Below are positions 21,538-32,505 of a stretch of 64,000 bases of DNA, one piece after another. Position numbers and translations under genes: made by a program. The first letter of the stretch is position 1, and every line of letters starts with the position of its first letter. Below the pieces are notes generated by a model. The model did not search any database and was not told where the DNA came from. It saw only the letters and a program-made list of their open reading frames with translations. The stretch is taken from the NCBI GenBank assembly GCA_019635775.1, contig JAHBYU010000001.1, forward strand, positions 868,001 through 932,000, written 5' to 3'. This DNA is from Rhizobiaceae bacterium. Lineage in GTDB: Bacteria; Pseudomonadota; Alphaproteobacteria; Rhizobiales; Rhizobiaceae.

Positions 21538-22791
21538 ATGACTATCAAGACAAACCGGCGGTTCTTCCTTTCCAGCGCAGGTGCGCTCGCTGCGACGGCT
21601 TTCGCGGCGCCGGCCATGGCGCAGGACGTTATCATGGAGATTCTCCAGTCCAATCGCCGTGGAAACTGGGACGACACGTTTGATGCCCGCGCGACCGAGG
21701 GCGACAAGGTGGCGACCAACCTGCCGATCTTCTCCCCCCAAACGATCGGCTACATACAGCAGGCAATCGGCCAGTATTCGAACATCGTGGCGCAGGGCGG
21801 ATGGCCCGTCGTACCAGCTACGAAGAAATTGCAACTCGGCGTCACTGATCCGGACGTCACGGCCCTTCGCAAGCGCCTTATGATCGCGGGCGACCTGTCG
21901 ACCAGCGCGGGCATGTCACAATCGTTCGATACCTACGTCGACGCGGGTGTGAAGCGCTTCCAGGCCCGCCACGGTTTACCCGTCGACGGCGTACTGGGCA
22001 AATACAGCTACGCGGCTATGAATGTTTCCGCCGAAACCAGGCTTGGTCAACTTCAGACAAACCTTGCCCGCCTTCAGGCGATGACCTTTCCTGTCGGCCG
22101 TTATGTGATGGTCAATATTCCGGCGGCTCAGATCGAGGCCGTTGAGAACGACAGGGTCGTGCTGCGCCATACGGCGATCGTGGGCAAGATTGACCGGCAG
22201 ACCCCGATCCTGAACTCGGCGATCAACGAAATCATCGTCAATCCCTACTGGAACGCTCCGGAATCGATTGTTCGCAAGGACATCATCCCTCTGATGCGCA
22301 AGAACCCGCAATATCTTGCTGAAAACAACATTCGCATCCTGGGACCGAACGGTGAGATTGATCCGACGACGATCGACTGGTCGACGGAGGATGCGGCAAA
22401 GTTCCGGTTCCGGCAGGACCCTGGCAAGATCAACGCGATGGCGTCGGTGAAGATCAATTTTCCGAACGAGCATGCGACCTACATGCACGACACGCCGCAG
22501 CAGACGTTGTTCGACAAGCTTATGCGCTTCGATTCATCGGGCTGCGTGCGCGTTCAGAACGTGCGCGATCTCGTAACATGGCTCTTGCGCGACACGCCGG
22601 GCTGGGATCGTCAGCGGTTCGAAGCCACCATCAAGAGCGGCGAAAGCACTCCGGTCCAACTCGCCGTTCCGGTTCCGATCTATTTCGCCTATGTGTCCGC
22701 GTGGTCGACAGGCGATGGCGTCGCCCATTTCCGCGACGATATCTATGCGATGGATGGGGTCAGCGAATTGCAGCTTAGTCAGGCGCTATGA
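21538..22791 (+). CDS. ldtP: L,D-transpeptidase with peptidoglycan-binding domain
   Basis: A 417-residue exported enzyme. The N-terminus (TNRRFFLSSAGALAATAFA) has a twin-arginine-like signal ending in AMAQ. A PG_binding_1 domain lies at about residues 130-160 (VDAGVKRFQARHGLPVDGVL), followed by a YkuD catalytic domain at about 185-345. The catalytic Cys336 is in SSGCVRVQN, preceded by a histidine in YMHDTPQQ. It would form 3-3 crosslinks or attach proteins to peptidoglycan in the periplasm. The 200-bp upstream region is the expected LdtR target; I could not identify the operator. Confidence 0.9.
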   Translation: MTIKTNRRFFLSSAGALAATAFAAPAMAQDVIMEILQSNRRGNWDDTFDARATEGDKVATNLPIFSPQTIGYIQQAIGQYSNIVAQGGWPVVPATKKLQLGVTDPDVTALRKRLMIAGDLSTSAGMSQSFDTYVDAGVKRFQARHGLPVDGVLGKYSYAAMNVSAETRLGQLQTNLARLQAMTFPVGRYVMVNIPAAQIEAVENDRVVLRHTAIVGKIDRQTPILNSAINEIIVNPYWNAPESIVRKDIIPLMRKNPQYLAENNIRILGPNGEIDPTTIDWSTEDAAKFRFRQDPGKINAMASVKINFPNEHATYMHDTPQQTLFDKLMRFDSSGCVRVQNVRDLVTWLLRDTPGWDRQRFEATIKSGESTPVQLAVPVPIYFAYVSAWSTGDGVAHFRDDIYAMDGVSELQLSQAL

Positions 22792-22801
22792 CTTCTACCT
22801 G

Positions 22802-22835
22802 AAAAAGCCGCCGCCTTCCGGCGGCTTTTTCTTTT
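22802..22835 (+). terminator. rho-independent terminator after the L,D-transpeptidase gene
   Basis: A 12-bp perfect stem (AAAAAGCCGCCG and complement) with a CCTTC loop and the tail TTTTTCTTTT, 10 bp after the stop codon. The A-rich left arm could allow function in both directions. Confidence 0.9.
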
Positions 22836-22949
22836 CTGAAATGACGCAAAGCGGCGACGAAATTTCGCATCTGCAAACGTGGCGGGGCGCATATGATTGT
22901 GTTAATTGGCCGCGACATCCTTCCCATGCATTCATTGAGGATCGAGGCC

Positions 22950-24263
22950 ATGGCAACAGCAGCGGCAACAGCGGACCATTTGGTTTCATTTTTCGGGAAG
23001 TCTCTCGCAGATGCAGATCCTGATCTGTTTGGCGCGATACAATCCGAGCTCGGTCGCCAGCGCCATGAGATCGAACTGATCGCGTCGGAAAACATCGTCT
23101 CCAGGGCTGTTCTCGAAGCCCAGGGCTCGATCATGACGAACAAGTACGCTGAGGGGTATCCCGGCAAGCGCTATTACGGCGGATGCCAGTTCGTCGATGT
23201 GGCGGAGAACCTGGCGATTGAACGCGCCAAGCAGCTTTTTGACTGCAAGTTCGCGAATGTGCAGCCCAATTCCGGCAGCCAGATGAACCAGGCAGTCTTC
23301 CTGGCGCTTCTTCAGCCCGGTGATACCTTCATGGGGCTCGACCTGAATTCGGGTGGGCACCTGACGCACGGGTCGCCTGTCAACATGAGCGGCAAGTGGT
23401 TCAAGGTGGTGTCGTACGGCGTGCGGCAGGACGATCACCTGCTGGACATGGATGCCATCGAGAAGTCCGCTCACGAAACGAAGCCCAAGCTTATCCTAGC
23501 GGGGGGTACGGCCTATTCGCGCATCTGGGACTGGAAGCGATTCCGTGAGATCGCCGATGCCGTTGGCGCCTACCTGATGGTGGACATGGCGCATATTGCG
23601 GGTCTTGTTGCGGGTGGCCAGCACCCGTCTCCGCTTCCGCATGCCCATGTGGTGACGACAACAACGCACAAATCGCTTCGCGGGCCACGCGGCGGAATGA
23701 TCCTCACCAACGACGAGGAGATTGCCAAGAAGATCAATTCGGCCGTGTTTCCCGGTCTTCAGGGAGGTCCGCTGATGCACGTGATTGCGGCCAAGGCAGT
23801 CGCGTTCGGGGAGGCCTTGAAGCCCGAGTTCAAGGACTACGCCGCCAATGTCGTGTCAAACGCGCGGGCGCTCGCCGAAAGCCTCAAGGAGACAGGCCTC
23901 GACATCGTGTCCGGTGGAACGGACAATCACCTCATGCTGGTGGACCTGCGACCCAAGAACGCGACGGGCAAGCGGGCGGAAGCGGCGCTGGGCCGCGCGA
24001 ACATCACCTGCAACAAGAACGGCATTCCCTTTGATCCGGAAAAGCCGTTTGTCACGTCAGGTGTCCGCCTCGGAACGCCTGCTGGAACAACACGCGGTTT
24101 CGGAGAGGCGGAATTCCGGGAGATCGGAAAGCTCATCGCCGAAGTGCTGGACGGGTTGAATGTCGCAAATTCCGACGAAGGAAATGCGGCAGTGGAGGCG
24201 GCCGTCAAGCAGAAGGTCCTCGCGCTTACTGAAAAGTTCCCCCTCTATTCCTATCTGGGGTGA
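22950..24263 (+). CDS. glyA: serine hydroxymethyltransferase
   Basis: A 437-residue PLP enzyme converting serine and tetrahydrofolate to glycine and methylene-tetrahydrofolate. Diagnostic parts are [26 protein letters not shown] and the PLP-lysine motif [17 protein letters not shown] chose ATG 22950, preceded by a GAGG site, which gives the usual length; the frame remains open upstream to 22893 with weaker starts. It is followed by nrdR after about 100 bp and appears to lead the nrdR-rib-nusB block. Confidence 0.97.
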   Translation: MATAAATADHLVSFFGKSLADADPDLFGAIQSELGRQRHEIELIASENIVSRAVLEAQGSIMTNKYAEGYPGKRYYGGCQFVDVAENLAIERAKQLFDCKFANVQPNSGSQMNQAVFLALLQPGDTFMGLDLNSGGHLTHGSPVNMSGKWFKVVSYGVRQDDHLLDMDAIEKSAHETKPKLILAGGTAYSRIWDWKRFREIADAVGAYLMVDMAHIAGLVAGGQHPSPLPHAHVVTTTTHKSLRGPRGGMILTNDEEIAKKINSAVFPGLQGGPLMHVIAAKAVAFGEALKPEFKDYAANVVSNARALAESLKETGLDIVSGGTDNHLMLVDLRPKNATGKRAEAALGRANITCNKNGIPFDPEKPFVTSGVRLGTPAGTTRGFGEAEFREIGKLIAEVLDGLNVANSDEGNAAVEAAVKQKVLALTEKFPLYSYLG

Positions 24264-24366
24264 AGTCCGGTCAATTGTGGACGGCGCGTTTGCGGAACGG
24301 CGCTTTGCACTGGTTGTGAAAGCCTCTAAGGCTTGAGGCAACGGATTCTCTCAGGCTCGGTTTGTC

Positions 24367-24828
24367 ATGCGCTGTCCCTATTGTCAGTCTGAAGATACGC
24401 AGGTCAAAGACTCGCGCCCCGCGGAAGATGGCGGCGCAATCCGGCGCAGGCGGGTGTGCTCGGTATGCGGCGGACGCTTCACGACATTCGAGCGTGTGCA
24501 GTTGCGCGATCTGGTCGTCGTCAAGAAGTCAGGTCGCAAGGCTCCTTTCGACCGCGACAAGCTGCTGCGTTCTGTCGAGATTGCGGTCAGAAAGCGCAAC
24601 GTTGAACCCGAGCGGATCGACCGCGCGGTTACCGGCATCGTGCGACAACTGGAAAGTTCGGGCGAAACCGAAGTTCCATCCGCCGAGGTCGGACGGCTGG
24701 TGATGGAGGCGCTGAAATCACTGGATGATGTCGCATATGTGCGTTTTGCCTCGGTCTACAGGAATTTTCGTGAGGCCAAGGACTTTCACGAGGTGCTTGG
24801 AGAACTGAAGGGCGACGAGGACGACTGA
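24367..24828 (+). CDS. nrdR: transcriptional repressor NrdR
   Basis: A 153-residue repressor of ribonucleotide reductase genes. The N-terminal zinc ribbon has the pairs CPYC and [14 protein letters not shown], followed by an ATP-cone domain (about residues 49-139). It normally binds NrdR boxes near nrd promoters when dATP is bound. It is 1 bp from ribD, a common arrangement in alphaproteobacteria. Confidence 0.97.
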   Translation: MRCPYCQSEDTQVKDSRPAEDGGAIRRRRVCSVCGGRFTTFERVQLRDLVVVKKSGRKAPFDRDKLLRSVEIAVRKRNVEPERIDRAVTGIVRQLESSGETEVPSAEVGRLVMEALKSLDDVAYVRFASVYRNFREAKDFHEVLGELKGDEDD

Positions 24829-24829
24829 A

Positions 24830-25954
24830 ATGGCCACCGGATCACAGGCGGATCAGGCGGCGATCGATCGTCGTTTCATGGCGGCAGCTATCCGTTTTTC
24901 TAACAGGAACTCGGGATTGACGTCGACAAACCCGTCTGTCGCGACGCTGATTGTGCGGGACACCGCCGGCGGCCCGGTGATTGTTGGCCGGGGCGTAACC
25001 GCCCGGGGCGGCAGGCCTCATGCCGAAACCGAGGCGCTGGTAGAGGCGGGTCAACTGGCTCGCGGCGCGACCGCCTATGTGACCCTCGAACCATGCGCTC
25101 ACCACGGCCGTACGCCACCCTGCGCCAACGCTCTTGTTTCGGCGGGTGTTTCAAGGGTTGTGGGCTCTGCCAGCGACCCTGACAGCAGGGTAGCAGGCAA
25201 AGGCTACGCCATTTTGCGAGAAGCGGGAATCGAAGTCGTCGAGCGTGTGCTAGCCGAAGAAGCAGCGATGGTCATGGCTGGCTACCTCATGCGCTCCACT
25301 CAGAAGCGCCCGGAGGTCACTCTCAAGCTCGCGATTTCCCAGGACGGCATGATCGGGAAGTCCGGTGAGGGGCAGATCGCAATAACCGGCGAAGTTTCCC
25401 GACGGCAGGTACACATGATGCGCGCGGTAAGCGACGCGATCCTCATCGGGGTGGGAACCGCGATCGCCGATGATCCGGAACTGACCGTACGGCTGCCGGG
25501 ACTGGCAGGCAGGTCGCCGGAGCGGATTGTCCTGGACCCTTCCGCACGGTTGCCGCTGGATTCAAGGCTAGTTCAGACGTCAAAGACGACGCCCGTTTTT
25601 GTCGCCGTTTGCGAGGACGCGAATCCGGAGCGGAAAGAATCGCTTGCGCGCGCGGGCATCAACTTTCTGGCGGCGGAGACATTTTCCGGGCGCATCGCGC
25701 TCCCTGAACTTATGGAGGACCTTGCTGCAAGGGGGACCTCCACGGTGCTCGTCGAAGGTGGTGCCGCCACTGCTTCCCACTTCCTTGAAGAGGGACTCGT
25801 TGACAGGATTGTCGTGTTTCGCGGAGCGATCGTTATCGGTGACGGAGGCGTCGCCGCGCCGATCGACGAGATGCATATGCCTTCGGGATTCCGTCTCTTA
25901 CGTGAAGTCCGATATGGAGACGATCACGTATCGGAATGGTCGAGATCAGGCTGA
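24830..25954 (+). CDS. ribD: bifunctional riboflavin deaminase/reductase RibD
   Basis: A 374-residue enzyme for two successive steps of riboflavin synthesis. The N-terminal deaminase domain has the zinc motifs HAETEAL (about residue 64) and PCAHHGRTPPCANAL. The C-terminal reductase domain begins near residue 160 (EVTLKLAISQDGMIGKSGEG). The stop overlaps the ribE start (TGATG), so translation is coupled. Confidence 0.95.
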   Translation: MATGSQADQAAIDRRFMAAAIRFSNRNSGLTSTNPSVATLIVRDTAGGPVIVGRGVTARGGRPHAETEALVEAGQLARGATAYVTLEPCAHHGRTPPCANALVSAGVSRVVGSASDPDSRVAGKGYAILREAGIEVVERVLAEEAAMVMAGYLMRSTQKRPEVTLKLAISQDGMIGKSGEGQIAITGEVSRRQVHMMRAVSDAILIGVGTAIADDPELTVRLPGLAGRSPERIVLDPSARLPLDSRLVQTSKTTPVFVAVCEDANPERKESLARAGINFLAAETFSGRIALPELMEDLAARGTSTVLVEGGAATASHFLEEGLVDRIVVFRGAIVIGDGGVAAPIDEMHMPSGFRLLREVRYGDDHVSEWSRSG

Positions 25955-26571
25955 TGTTTACCGGCATAGTCACCGACGTTGGGAAGGTCTCGGCTGCGGA
26001 GCCACTGCCGGAGGGCCTCAGGTTTCGCATCGATACCGCCTATGATCCCGCTGGTATCGCCATAGGTGCTTCCATTGCCTGCGCAGGCGTATGCCTGACT
26101 GTGACACGCTTGCCCGATCAGGGAAGCAATGCCCGCTGGTTCGAGGTGGAGGCTTGGGAAGAGGCATTGCGGCTCACGACCGCACACGACTGGCGTGTCG
26201 GCAGCCGGATCAACCTGGAACGTGCCTTGAAGATCGGCGATGAACTCGGCGGGCACATCGTGTCCGGCCATGTCGATGGCAGGGCGAAGATAGTCTCCCG
26301 GAAACAAGAGGGTGACGCGGTCCGATTTTCGATCGAGGCGCCCCGCAATCTCGCCCGGTTCATTGCCCCGAAGGGATCGGTCGCGCTTGATGGTACGTCG
26401 CTTACCGTCAACAAGGTCGATGGCGCTGTTTTCGACGTGCTGCTGATACATCACTCCCTTGAGGTCACAACATGGGGCGAGCGCCAGCCCGGCGATGAGG
26501 TAAACGTCGAGATCGATACGATGGCGCGATATGCCGCGCGTCTATCCGAGGCAGCCAGTCAGGGATTGTGA
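25954..26571 (+). CDS. ribE: riboflavin synthase alpha subunit
   Basis: A 205-residue protein starting with the hallmark MFTGIVTDVG and made of two lumazine-binding repeats, the second beginning near residue 98 (GGHIVSGHVDGRAKI). It dismutates two 6,7-dimethyl-8-ribityllumazine molecules to riboflavin. An upstream in-frame ATG at 25936 lies within ribD and is not the family start. Confidence 0.95.
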   Translation: MFTGIVTDVGKVSAAEPLPEGLRFRIDTAYDPAGIAIGASIACAGVCLTVTRLPDQGSNARWFEVEAWEEALRLTTAHDWRVGSRINLERALKIGDELGGHIVSGHVDGRAKIVSRKQEGDAVRFSIEAPRNLARFIAPKGSVALDGTSLTVNKVDGAVFDVLLIHHSLEVTTWGERQPGDEVNVEIDTMARYAARLSEAASQGL

Positions 26572-26670
26572 CACTTGAGCGAGGGAGCTTTGGCCCACGC
26601 AGGGGCAGCCAACGTATCCCTTGCGGTCCTACGCGGATCGGCCTAAGTCACCGCCGACCCGGAGATTGAA

Positions 26671-27159
26671 ATGGCAGCCACCTCAGACCATCGAAAAGCC
26701 TTCAGCGTGCCGAAGGAGAAGGCGCATCTTCTGATCGTTGAGGCTCGCTTCTACGACGATCTCGCTGACGCGTTGCTCGAAGGGGCAAAGGCTGCGTTGG
26801 ATGAGGCTGGCGCAACCTACGACGTCGTTACCGTTCCCGGCGCTCTTGAGGTGCCGGCGGTCATATCGTTCGCGCTCGACGCGGCGGACCAGGGAGGGAC
26901 GGAATATGACGGCTATGTCGCCTTGGGTACCGTAATTCGCGGCGATACCTATCATTTCGAAATTGTTTGCAATGAGTCTGCGCGGGGCCTGACGGATTTG
27001 TCGATCGAGGAGTCGCTGGCCATCGGCAACGGAATTTTGACGACCGAGAATCTCGAGCAGGCGTGGAGCCGCGCACGCAGAACTGAAGGCGACAAGGGTG
27101 GATTTGCCGCGCGCGCGGCGCTCACCATGATCGCGATCCGCGAGCGGCTGGGAGCCTGA
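26671..27159 (+). CDS. ribH: 6,7-dimethyl-8-ribityllumazine synthase
   Basis: A 162-residue lumazine synthase. Conserved parts are [18 protein letters not shown] (about residues 51-68), the substrate-binding region [12 protein letters not shown] (about 87-98) and [17 protein letters not shown]. The 99 bp before it show no FMN riboswitch consensus. It is followed 2 bp later by nusB. Confidence 0.95.
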   Translation: MAATSDHRKAFSVPKEKAHLLIVEARFYDDLADALLEGAKAALDEAGATYDVVTVPGALEVPAVISFALDAADQGGTEYDGYVALGTVIRGDTYHFEIVCNESARGLTDLSIEESLAIGNGILTTENLEQAWSRARRTEGDKGGFAARAALTMIAIRERLGA

Positions 27160-27161
27160 TC

Positions 27162-27659
27162 GTGCAGGATCCCGCTGACGGACGCTCTCAGGTACGACAG
27201 GCAAACAAGCGTGGCGCGGCGCGACTGGCGGCTGTCCAGGCACTTTATCAGATGGATGTCGCTGGAAGCGGCCTGCTCGAAATCACCGCCGAATACGAAG
27301 CGTTCCGACTGGGCAAGGAAGTAGACGGCGCCCAATATCGGGAAGCAGACCCGCAGTGGTTTCGCGCGATCCTCGCGGGTGTCGTCGAAAACCAGAAGAC
27401 CGTCGACCCGGTCATCCGACAGGCTCTGACCGAGGATTGGCCCCTGTCCCGCCTGGACTCGACGTTGCGGGCCATCCTGCGTGCGGGTGTCTACGAGTTG
27501 ATGAGACGGGACGATGTTCCGGTTGCGGTCATCGTTTCGGAATATGTGGACATCGCGAAGGCATTCTATTCCGATGATGAGCCGAAACTCGTAAACGCTG
27601 TGCTGGACCGCGTATCGCGCCGTGTGCGCGGAGAGGGGCGGGGACGCGATGCGTCATGA
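27162..27659 (+). CDS. nusB: transcription antitermination protein NusB
   Basis: A 165-residue protein with GTG start. The family segments [17 protein letters not shown] (about residues 14-30) and [20 protein letters not shown] near residues 120-139 are clear. It binds boxA RNA with NusE in rRNA antitermination. The ribH-nusB order is common in this bacterial class. The stop overlaps the next start (ATGA). Confidence 0.95.
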   Translation: MQDPADGRSQVRQANKRGAARLAAVQALYQMDVAGSGLLEITAEYEAFRLGKEVDGAQYREADPQWFRAILAGVVENQKTVDPVIRQALTEDWPLSRLDSTLRAILRAGVYELMRRDDVPVAVIVSEYVDIAKAFYSDDEPKLVNAVLDRVSRRVRGEGRGRDAS

Positions 27660-28873
27660 CGAGGAGGTCAGCCCCCGAACGTGAGGCCCGGCGCACCGCG
27701 CTGATCCTCGCTTCTTCGCAGGCGGTCCTCGGCTCTGCGGCTCCAATTGCCATTTCCCTCGGCGGGCTTGCAGGTTTCTATCTGCTTGGCACGGACAAGT
27801 CGCTTTCCACGCTGCCGGTCACGGCCTTCAATGTCGGCGTGGCCGTCGGAGCAGTCCCGGCGGCGGCGATCATACGCGGTGTGGGCCAACGCGGCGGTTT
27901 CATGACCGGAACGATCGCCACCGCGCTTGGCGGACTTATTGCGACGCTGGGCCTGTTTCAGAGTGGCTTCTGGTTGTTCGTCTGCGGGCTTCTCGGCATC
28001 GGAATCGGTGGCGCATTTATCCAGCAGTTCCGTTTTGCTGCTGCGGACAATGCCCCTCCCGAGTTCAAGGCAAAAGCTATATCGTTCGTGCTGGCTGGCG
28101 GCGTGTTCACAGCCGTGATCGGACCGCAGATCGTGATCTTCACCCGCGATCTGCTTGCCCCGGTGATGTTTGCCGGCTCGTTCGCGGCCATCCTGCCGCT
28201 TGCGCTTGTGGGCGCTGTCTTGTTGTCGTTCCTGCGTGTTCCGGCAGGTAGCGTAAAATCGTCCGTCGATGCTGACATGCCGGCGCGGCCGCTTGGGGAG
28301 ATCGTCAGACAACCCCAGTTCGCCGTTGGGTTGCTTTGCGCTGTGGGTTCCTACGCCTTGATGAGCCTCGTCATGACGGGTGCGCCACTTGCAATGGTCG
28401 GCTGCGGGTTCACGCCGGATGATGCCGCGCTTGGCATTTCGTGGCATGTGATGGCCATGTTTGCCCCCAGCTTCTTCACTGGTGCCCTGATATCCCATTA
28501 CGGCAAGGAAACGGTTGTCGCGGCGGGGTTGGTCCTGCTGGTCGGATGCGCGATTGTCGCGCTGTCAGGCATCCAGCTTTGGAATTTCTGGACGGCCCTG
28601 ATCCTGCTTGGGCTGGGTTGGAACTTCGGCTTCATTGGTGCAACGGCGATGGTTGCAGGGAGCTACCGTGTTTCAGAGAAGGGCAAGGTTCAAGGCTTTC
28701 ACGATCTGGTATTGTTCAGCAGCGTAGCCTTGGGCTCTCTGTCCGCCGGTATCGTTTACAATCATTGGGGTTGGGAAATGCTCAGCTGGATCGTTCTCCC
28801 TGTTACGGGGATATGCCTTTTGAGCTTGATCGCCTTGCGTCTTGTGGTCAGCAAGCGCATCTCAGCCGGATAA
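27656..28873 (+). CDS. MFS transporter
   Basis: A 405-residue polytopic membrane protein with about 12 hydrophobic segments arranged as two halves separated by a hydrophilic loop near residues 200-215. The motif [18 protein letters not shown] (about residues 76-93) resembles the MFS loop 2-3 motif in a variant form. No cargo can be deduced. It overlaps nusB by 4 bp and is followed by a 210-bp gap before hppA in which I see no other gene. Confidence 0.85.
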   Translation: MTRRSAPEREARRTALILASSQAVLGSAAPIAISLGGLAGFYLLGTDKSLSTLPVTAFNVGVAVGAVPAAAIIRGVGQRGGFMTGTIATALGGLIATLGLFQSGFWLFVCGLLGIGIGGAFIQQFRFAAADNAPPEFKAKAISFVLAGGVFTAVIGPQIVIFTRDLLAPVMFAGSFAAILPLALVGAVLLSFLRVPAGSVKSSVDADMPARPLGEIVRQPQFAVGLLCAVGSYALMSLVMTGAPLAMVGCGFTPDDAALGISWHVMAMFAPSFFTGALISHYGKETVVAAGLVLLVGCAIVALSGIQLWNFWTALILLGLGWNFGFIGATAMVAGSYRVSEKGKVQGFHDLVLFSSVALGSLSAGIVYNHWGWEMLSWIVLPVTGICLLSLIALRLVVSKRISAG

Positions 28874-29083
28874 GTCGCCATTTAAATCGATATTTGTTTC
28901 CCGGCGATCCTAAAAACGTTCGGCCAAGGCTGAAACCCGGGCAAAAACCGAACATTATCTTGACCTGCGCGGGGGTGTTTCGCATAAGCCTCGGTCCTAG
29001 AGACCGGATTCAGGCTTGCGCTTGCCGGGCTCCTTCCGTCTGCCCGGGGAGGGGATTTTTCGGGCTAAAATCAGGGAATTGGC

Positions 29084-31225
29084 ATGACCATGCTCTACGT
29101 CGTCATAGCCTGCGGCCTGCTCTCAATCGTGTATGCCCTCTGGGCGACACAGTCGGTCCTTGCGTCCGACCAGGGCAATGCGCGCATGCAGGAAATATCC
29201 GCAGCCATCCGGGAGGGTGCACAAGCTTATCTCGCGCGCCAGTACACGACGATTGCCGTCGTCGGCATCGTTGTTCTGTTGCTCGCATGGTGGCTTCTTT
29301 CATTCACGGCCGCGCTCGGCTTTCTCATTGGCGCGGTGCTGTCAGGCGTCGCGGGCTTCATTGGCATGCATGTCTCGGTTCGCGCCAACGTGCGCACCGC
29401 CCAGGCCGCATCCAACAGCCTTTCGGCCGGGCTGGATATTGCCTTCAAATCCGGCGCTATCACGGGCATGCTGGTGGCCGGTCTCGCCCTTCTTGGCGTT
29501 GCCGTGTACTACTGGATTCTGATAGGCCCGATGGGGCATTCCCCGGATGATCGCGTGGTCATCGATGCGCTTGTGGCGCTGGGTTTCGGCGCTTCCCTGA
29601 TCTCGATCTTTGCCCGTCTCGGTGGCGGTATCTTCACCAAAGGCGCAGACGTCGGCGGCGATCTTGTCGGCAAGGTTGAAGCAGGCATTCCCGAGGACGA
29701 TCCGCGCAACCCCGCGACGATTGCCGACAACGTGGGTGACAATGTTGGCGACTGTGCCGGCATGGCCGCGGATCTGTTCGAGACCTACGCCGTGACGGTC
29801 GTTGCGACTATGGTTCTGGGCGCCATCTTCTTCGGCGGCACGGCTGTGCTTGGCTCCGTCATGCTCTATCCGCTGGCGATTTGCGCAGCCTGCATCATCA
29901 CGTCCATCATCGGAACGTTCTTCGTCAAGCTGGGGTCCAATGGCTCCATCATGGGAGCGCTCTACAAGGGCCTGATCGTGACCGGCGTCCTGACAGTCGG
30001 CGGTCTTGCAATCGCCAACCAGTTGACCATCGGCTGGGGCGATCTGACGCTCGGCAACGGGAGCATTATAAACGGCGCAAACCTGTTCACCTGCGGCCTG
30101 ATTGGGCTTGTGGTCACCGCGTTGATCGTGGTGATCACGGAATACTACACAGGCACGAACAAGCGTCCGGTCAACTCCATTGCGCAGGCTTCGGTAACCG
30201 GTCACGGCACCAACGTAATTCAGGGCCTGGCGGTCTCACTGGAGTCCACCGCACTGCCGGCGATCGTCATCGTTGGCGGCATCATCGCGACGTTCCAGCT
30301 AGCCGGCCTATTTGGAACTGCGATCGCGGTAACCACCATGCTCGGTCTTGCCGGCATGATCGTGGCCCTAGACGCTTTCGGACCTGTTACGGACAATGCA
30401 GGCGGTATCGCCGAGATGTCCGGCCTGCCGCCCGAAGTGCGTCACTCGACCGATGCACTCGATGCGGTGGGTAACACCACCAAGGCTGTTACCAAGGGTT
30501 ACGCGATTGGTTCCGCAGGCCTAGGCGCACTCGTGCTGTTCGCGGCTTATAGCTACGATCTGCAGTACTTCGCCGCGAATGCGGCTGAGTACCCCTACTT
30601 CAGCGACCTAGGAACAGTCTCATTCGACCTGTCGAACCCCTATGTCGTGGCGGGCCTGATCTTCGGTGGCCTGATTCCCTATCTGTTCGGCGGTATCGCG
30701 ATGACGGCTGTCGGACGTGCCGCAGGTTCCATCGTCGAGGAGGTCCGTCGTCAATTCCGGGAAGACCCCGGCATCATGGCGGGAACTTCGAAGCCTAACT
30801 ACGCCCGTGCGGTGGACCTGCTCACCAAGGCTGCGATCAAGGAAATGATCATTCCTTCGCTGCTGCCCGTGCTCGCACCGCTCGTCGTGTATTTCGGCGT
30901 GTTGTTGATCTCCGGTTCAAAGGCTTCCGCCTTTGCAGCGCTCGGCGCTTCGCTGCTTGGTGTCATCGTGAACGGCCTCTTCGTCGCGATCTCGATGACA
31001 TCGGGTGGGGGCGCCTGGGACAATGCCAAGAAGTCCTTCGAGGACGGCTTTGTCGACAAGGACGGCGTAAAGCACCTCAAGGGTTCGGAGGCCCACAAGG
31101 CGTCCGTCACCGGCGATACGGTTGGCGATCCCTACAAGGATACGGCTGGGCCTGCCGTCAACCCGGCCATCAAGATCACCAACATCGTGGCATTGCTGCT
31201 GCTTGCAGTCCTAGCCCACGGTTGA
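29084..31225 (+). CDS. hppA: membrane-bound proton-translocating pyrophosphatase
   Basis: A 713-residue protein with about 16 membrane segments that couples pyrophosphate hydrolysis to proton export. The active-site motifs are [20 protein letters not shown] (start about residue 188) and [20 protein letters not shown] a little further on. The motif [15 protein letters not shown] carries Lys at the position that marks the potassium-independent subclass. A convergent terminator separates it from bamE. Confidence 0.96.
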   Translation: MTMLYVVIACGLLSIVYALWATQSVLASDQGNARMQEISAAIREGAQAYLARQYTTIAVVGIVVLLLAWWLLSFTAALGFLIGAVLSGVAGFIGMHVSVRANVRTAQAASNSLSAGLDIAFKSGAITGMLVAGLALLGVAVYYWILIGPMGHSPDDRVVIDALVALGFGASLISIFARLGGGIFTKGADVGGDLVGKVEAGIPEDDPRNPATIADNVGDNVGDCAGMAADLFETYAVTVVATMVLGAIFFGGTAVLGSVMLYPLAICAACIITSIIGTFFVKLGSNGSIMGALYKGLIVTGVLTVGGLAIANQLTIGWGDLTLGNGSIINGANLFTCGLIGLVVTALIVVITEYYTGTNKRPVNSIAQASVTGHGTNVIQGLAVSLESTALPAIVIVGGIIATFQLAGLFGTAIAVTTMLGLAGMIVALDAFGPVTDNAGGIAEMSGLPPEVRHSTDALDAVGNTTKAVTKGYAIGSAGLGALVLFAAYSYDLQYFAANAAEYPYFSDLGTVSFDLSNPYVVAGLIFGGLIPYLFGGIAMTAVGRAAGSIVEEVRRQFREDPGIMAGTSKPNYARAVDLLTKAAIKEMIIPSLLPVLAPLVVYFGVLLISGSKASAFAALGASLLGVIVNGLFVAISMTSGGGAWDNAKKSFEDGFVDKDGVKHLKGSEAHKASVTGDTVGDPYKDTAGPAVNPAIKITNIVALLLLAVLAHG

Positions 31226-31241
31226 TCGGCTGACGAATTGA

Positions 31242-31275
31242 AAAAGCCCCGCGGAATAGATTCCGCGGGGCTTTT
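31242..31275. terminator. bidirectional terminator between hppA and bamE
   Basis: A 15-bp perfect stem (AAAAGCCCCGCGGAA and complement) with a TAGA loop; T-runs are present on both strands. It serves the convergent hppA and bamE genes. Confidence 0.9.
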
Positions 31276-31299
31276 GTTTGACCGGATGTTTAGGGGTGG

Positions 31300-31821
31300 C
31301 TACTGGCCGCCGCCCAGAATGTTCTTTGCGGCTGTCTCGCCCATGTTGCTTGCGCCTGAAAGCATCTGCCCGAGGAAGTTCAGGTCGCGGCCGCCGGTCG
31401 GGGTTGTGCGCGATATGAAATCGAACACCTTGCCGTCCTTAAGACCGTAGTTCGCTATGTTGTCCACGCGGCCTTCCTGATTGAAGTAGACGGCAAGAAT
31501 GCGCTGGTCGACCAGCTTGGCGTTCATGAACGCGACCGGGCGCCTTCGTGTTTGCGAGATGTAGTAAAACACCTCATTGTCAAATGTGGCCGTGGTCGAG
31601 GGGCTGCCAAGGGCAAGGAGTACCTGCTCGCGGCTTGAGCCCACCGGCACGAGATCGATTGATTCCTGGTCGATCACATAGCCCTGAGTAAGGGTCTCGC
31701 CCGGTTTAAGCCCTGCGAAAGTCTTGGAACTGTTGCAGCCAGATACCATCACCACGGCGGCAATCAGCGAAAACCCTGCGGTTTTCGGAAACGACAAGGA
31801 CTTGAATTTCGACGCCTGCAA
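31300..31821 (-). CDS. bamE: outer-membrane assembly lipoprotein BamE (SmpA/OmlA)
   Basis: A 173-residue protein with a lipoprotein signal: hydrophobic stretch AGFSLIAAVVMVSGC with Cys at about residue 29. The SmpA/OmlA domain follows, with the typical SREQVLLALGSPSTTATFDN segment (about residues 63-82). It is a subunit of the BAM complex that inserts beta-barrel proteins. It is divergent from the bc1-complex chaperone gene, with 130 bp between starts. Confidence 0.88.
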   Translation of the reverse strand: MQASKFKSLSFPKTAGFSLIAAVVMVSGCNSSKTFAGLKPGETLTQGYVIDQESIDLVPVGSSREQVLLALGSPSTTATFDNEVFYYISQTRRRPVAFMNAKLVDQRILAVYFNQEGRVDNIANYGLKDGKVFDFISRTTPTGGRDLNFLGQMLSGASNMGETAAKNILGGGQ

Positions 31822-31951
31822 CTACAACTCCCTCGAAAGCGCCTGGCGTTCGGCCGGTCGAGGCCGCTTGCGCGAGACGGCAAAACCGGTAAACCAGCTT
31901 CGGCGACGATGCAACATTGCCGCCAGGCGAAGAACCCGCCGGGAGGTCCCC

Positions 31952-32494
31952 ATGTTTCAGCGCATTTTCCGTCGCGAACGCAGTATGAACCGTGTGATCA
32001 CGGAAGCGCTGTACGCCTCAATCGTGGCGGCCGCGCGGCAGGAGCACTTTTATTCTCAGTGGAATGTTCCTGACACCCCACTCGGTCGCTTCGAGATGGT
32101 TTCACTGCATATGTTTCTTTTCCAACATCGCCTCAGGGGCGAAGGCGCCGCCGCCTATGACATCGCGCAAATACTCATCGATGATTTTTTCACCGACGTC
32201 GATCATTCGCTCCGGGAACTGGGGGTAGGGGACATGGGCGTACCAAAGCGCATGAAGAAGCTTGCCAAAATGTATTATGGCCGCACAGCCGCTTATTCCG
32301 ACGCGCTCGACCGTGGTGACAGCGACGCTCTGACAGCCGCTCTGGCGCGCAACATACGTCCCGAGCTTTCGGTCTGGCCTGAAGCTGCCCAGCTCTCGCG
32401 CTATGCGCAGGAAGCGCAAAGGGTGGTGGCGGACCAGGTTACGGAAAAGATCCTTGAGGGGACCCTCCGTTTCCCGTCCCCGTCGGCAAGCTGA
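31952..32494 (+). CDS. ubiquinol-cytochrome c chaperone family protein
   Basis: A 180-residue protein of the CBP3/UQCC1-like family needed for cytochrome bc1 assembly in mitochondria and probably in alphaproteobacteria. Characteristic is the helical segment DTPLGRFEMVSLHMFLFQHR (about residues 41-60) and the conserved RELGVGDMGVPKRMKKLAKM. The ATG at 31952 has a perfect GGGAGG site, whereas the frame extends upstream without good starts. It precedes the DUF177 gene by 11 bp. Confidence 0.85.
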   Translation: MFQRIFRRERSMNRVITEALYASIVAAARQEHFYSQWNVPDTPLGRFEMVSLHMFLFQHRLRGEGAAAYDIAQILIDDFFTDVDHSLRELGVGDMGVPKRMKKLAKMYYGRTAAYSDALDRGDSDALTAALARNIRPELSVWPEAAQLSRYAQEAQRVVADQVTEKILEGTLRFPSPSAS

Positions 32495-32505
32495 AAGGAA
32501 TAGCG

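Noticed and set aside
26572-26670. FMN riboswitch before ribH
   Set aside because: The conserved FMN aptamer segments are not visible in this 99-bp gap.
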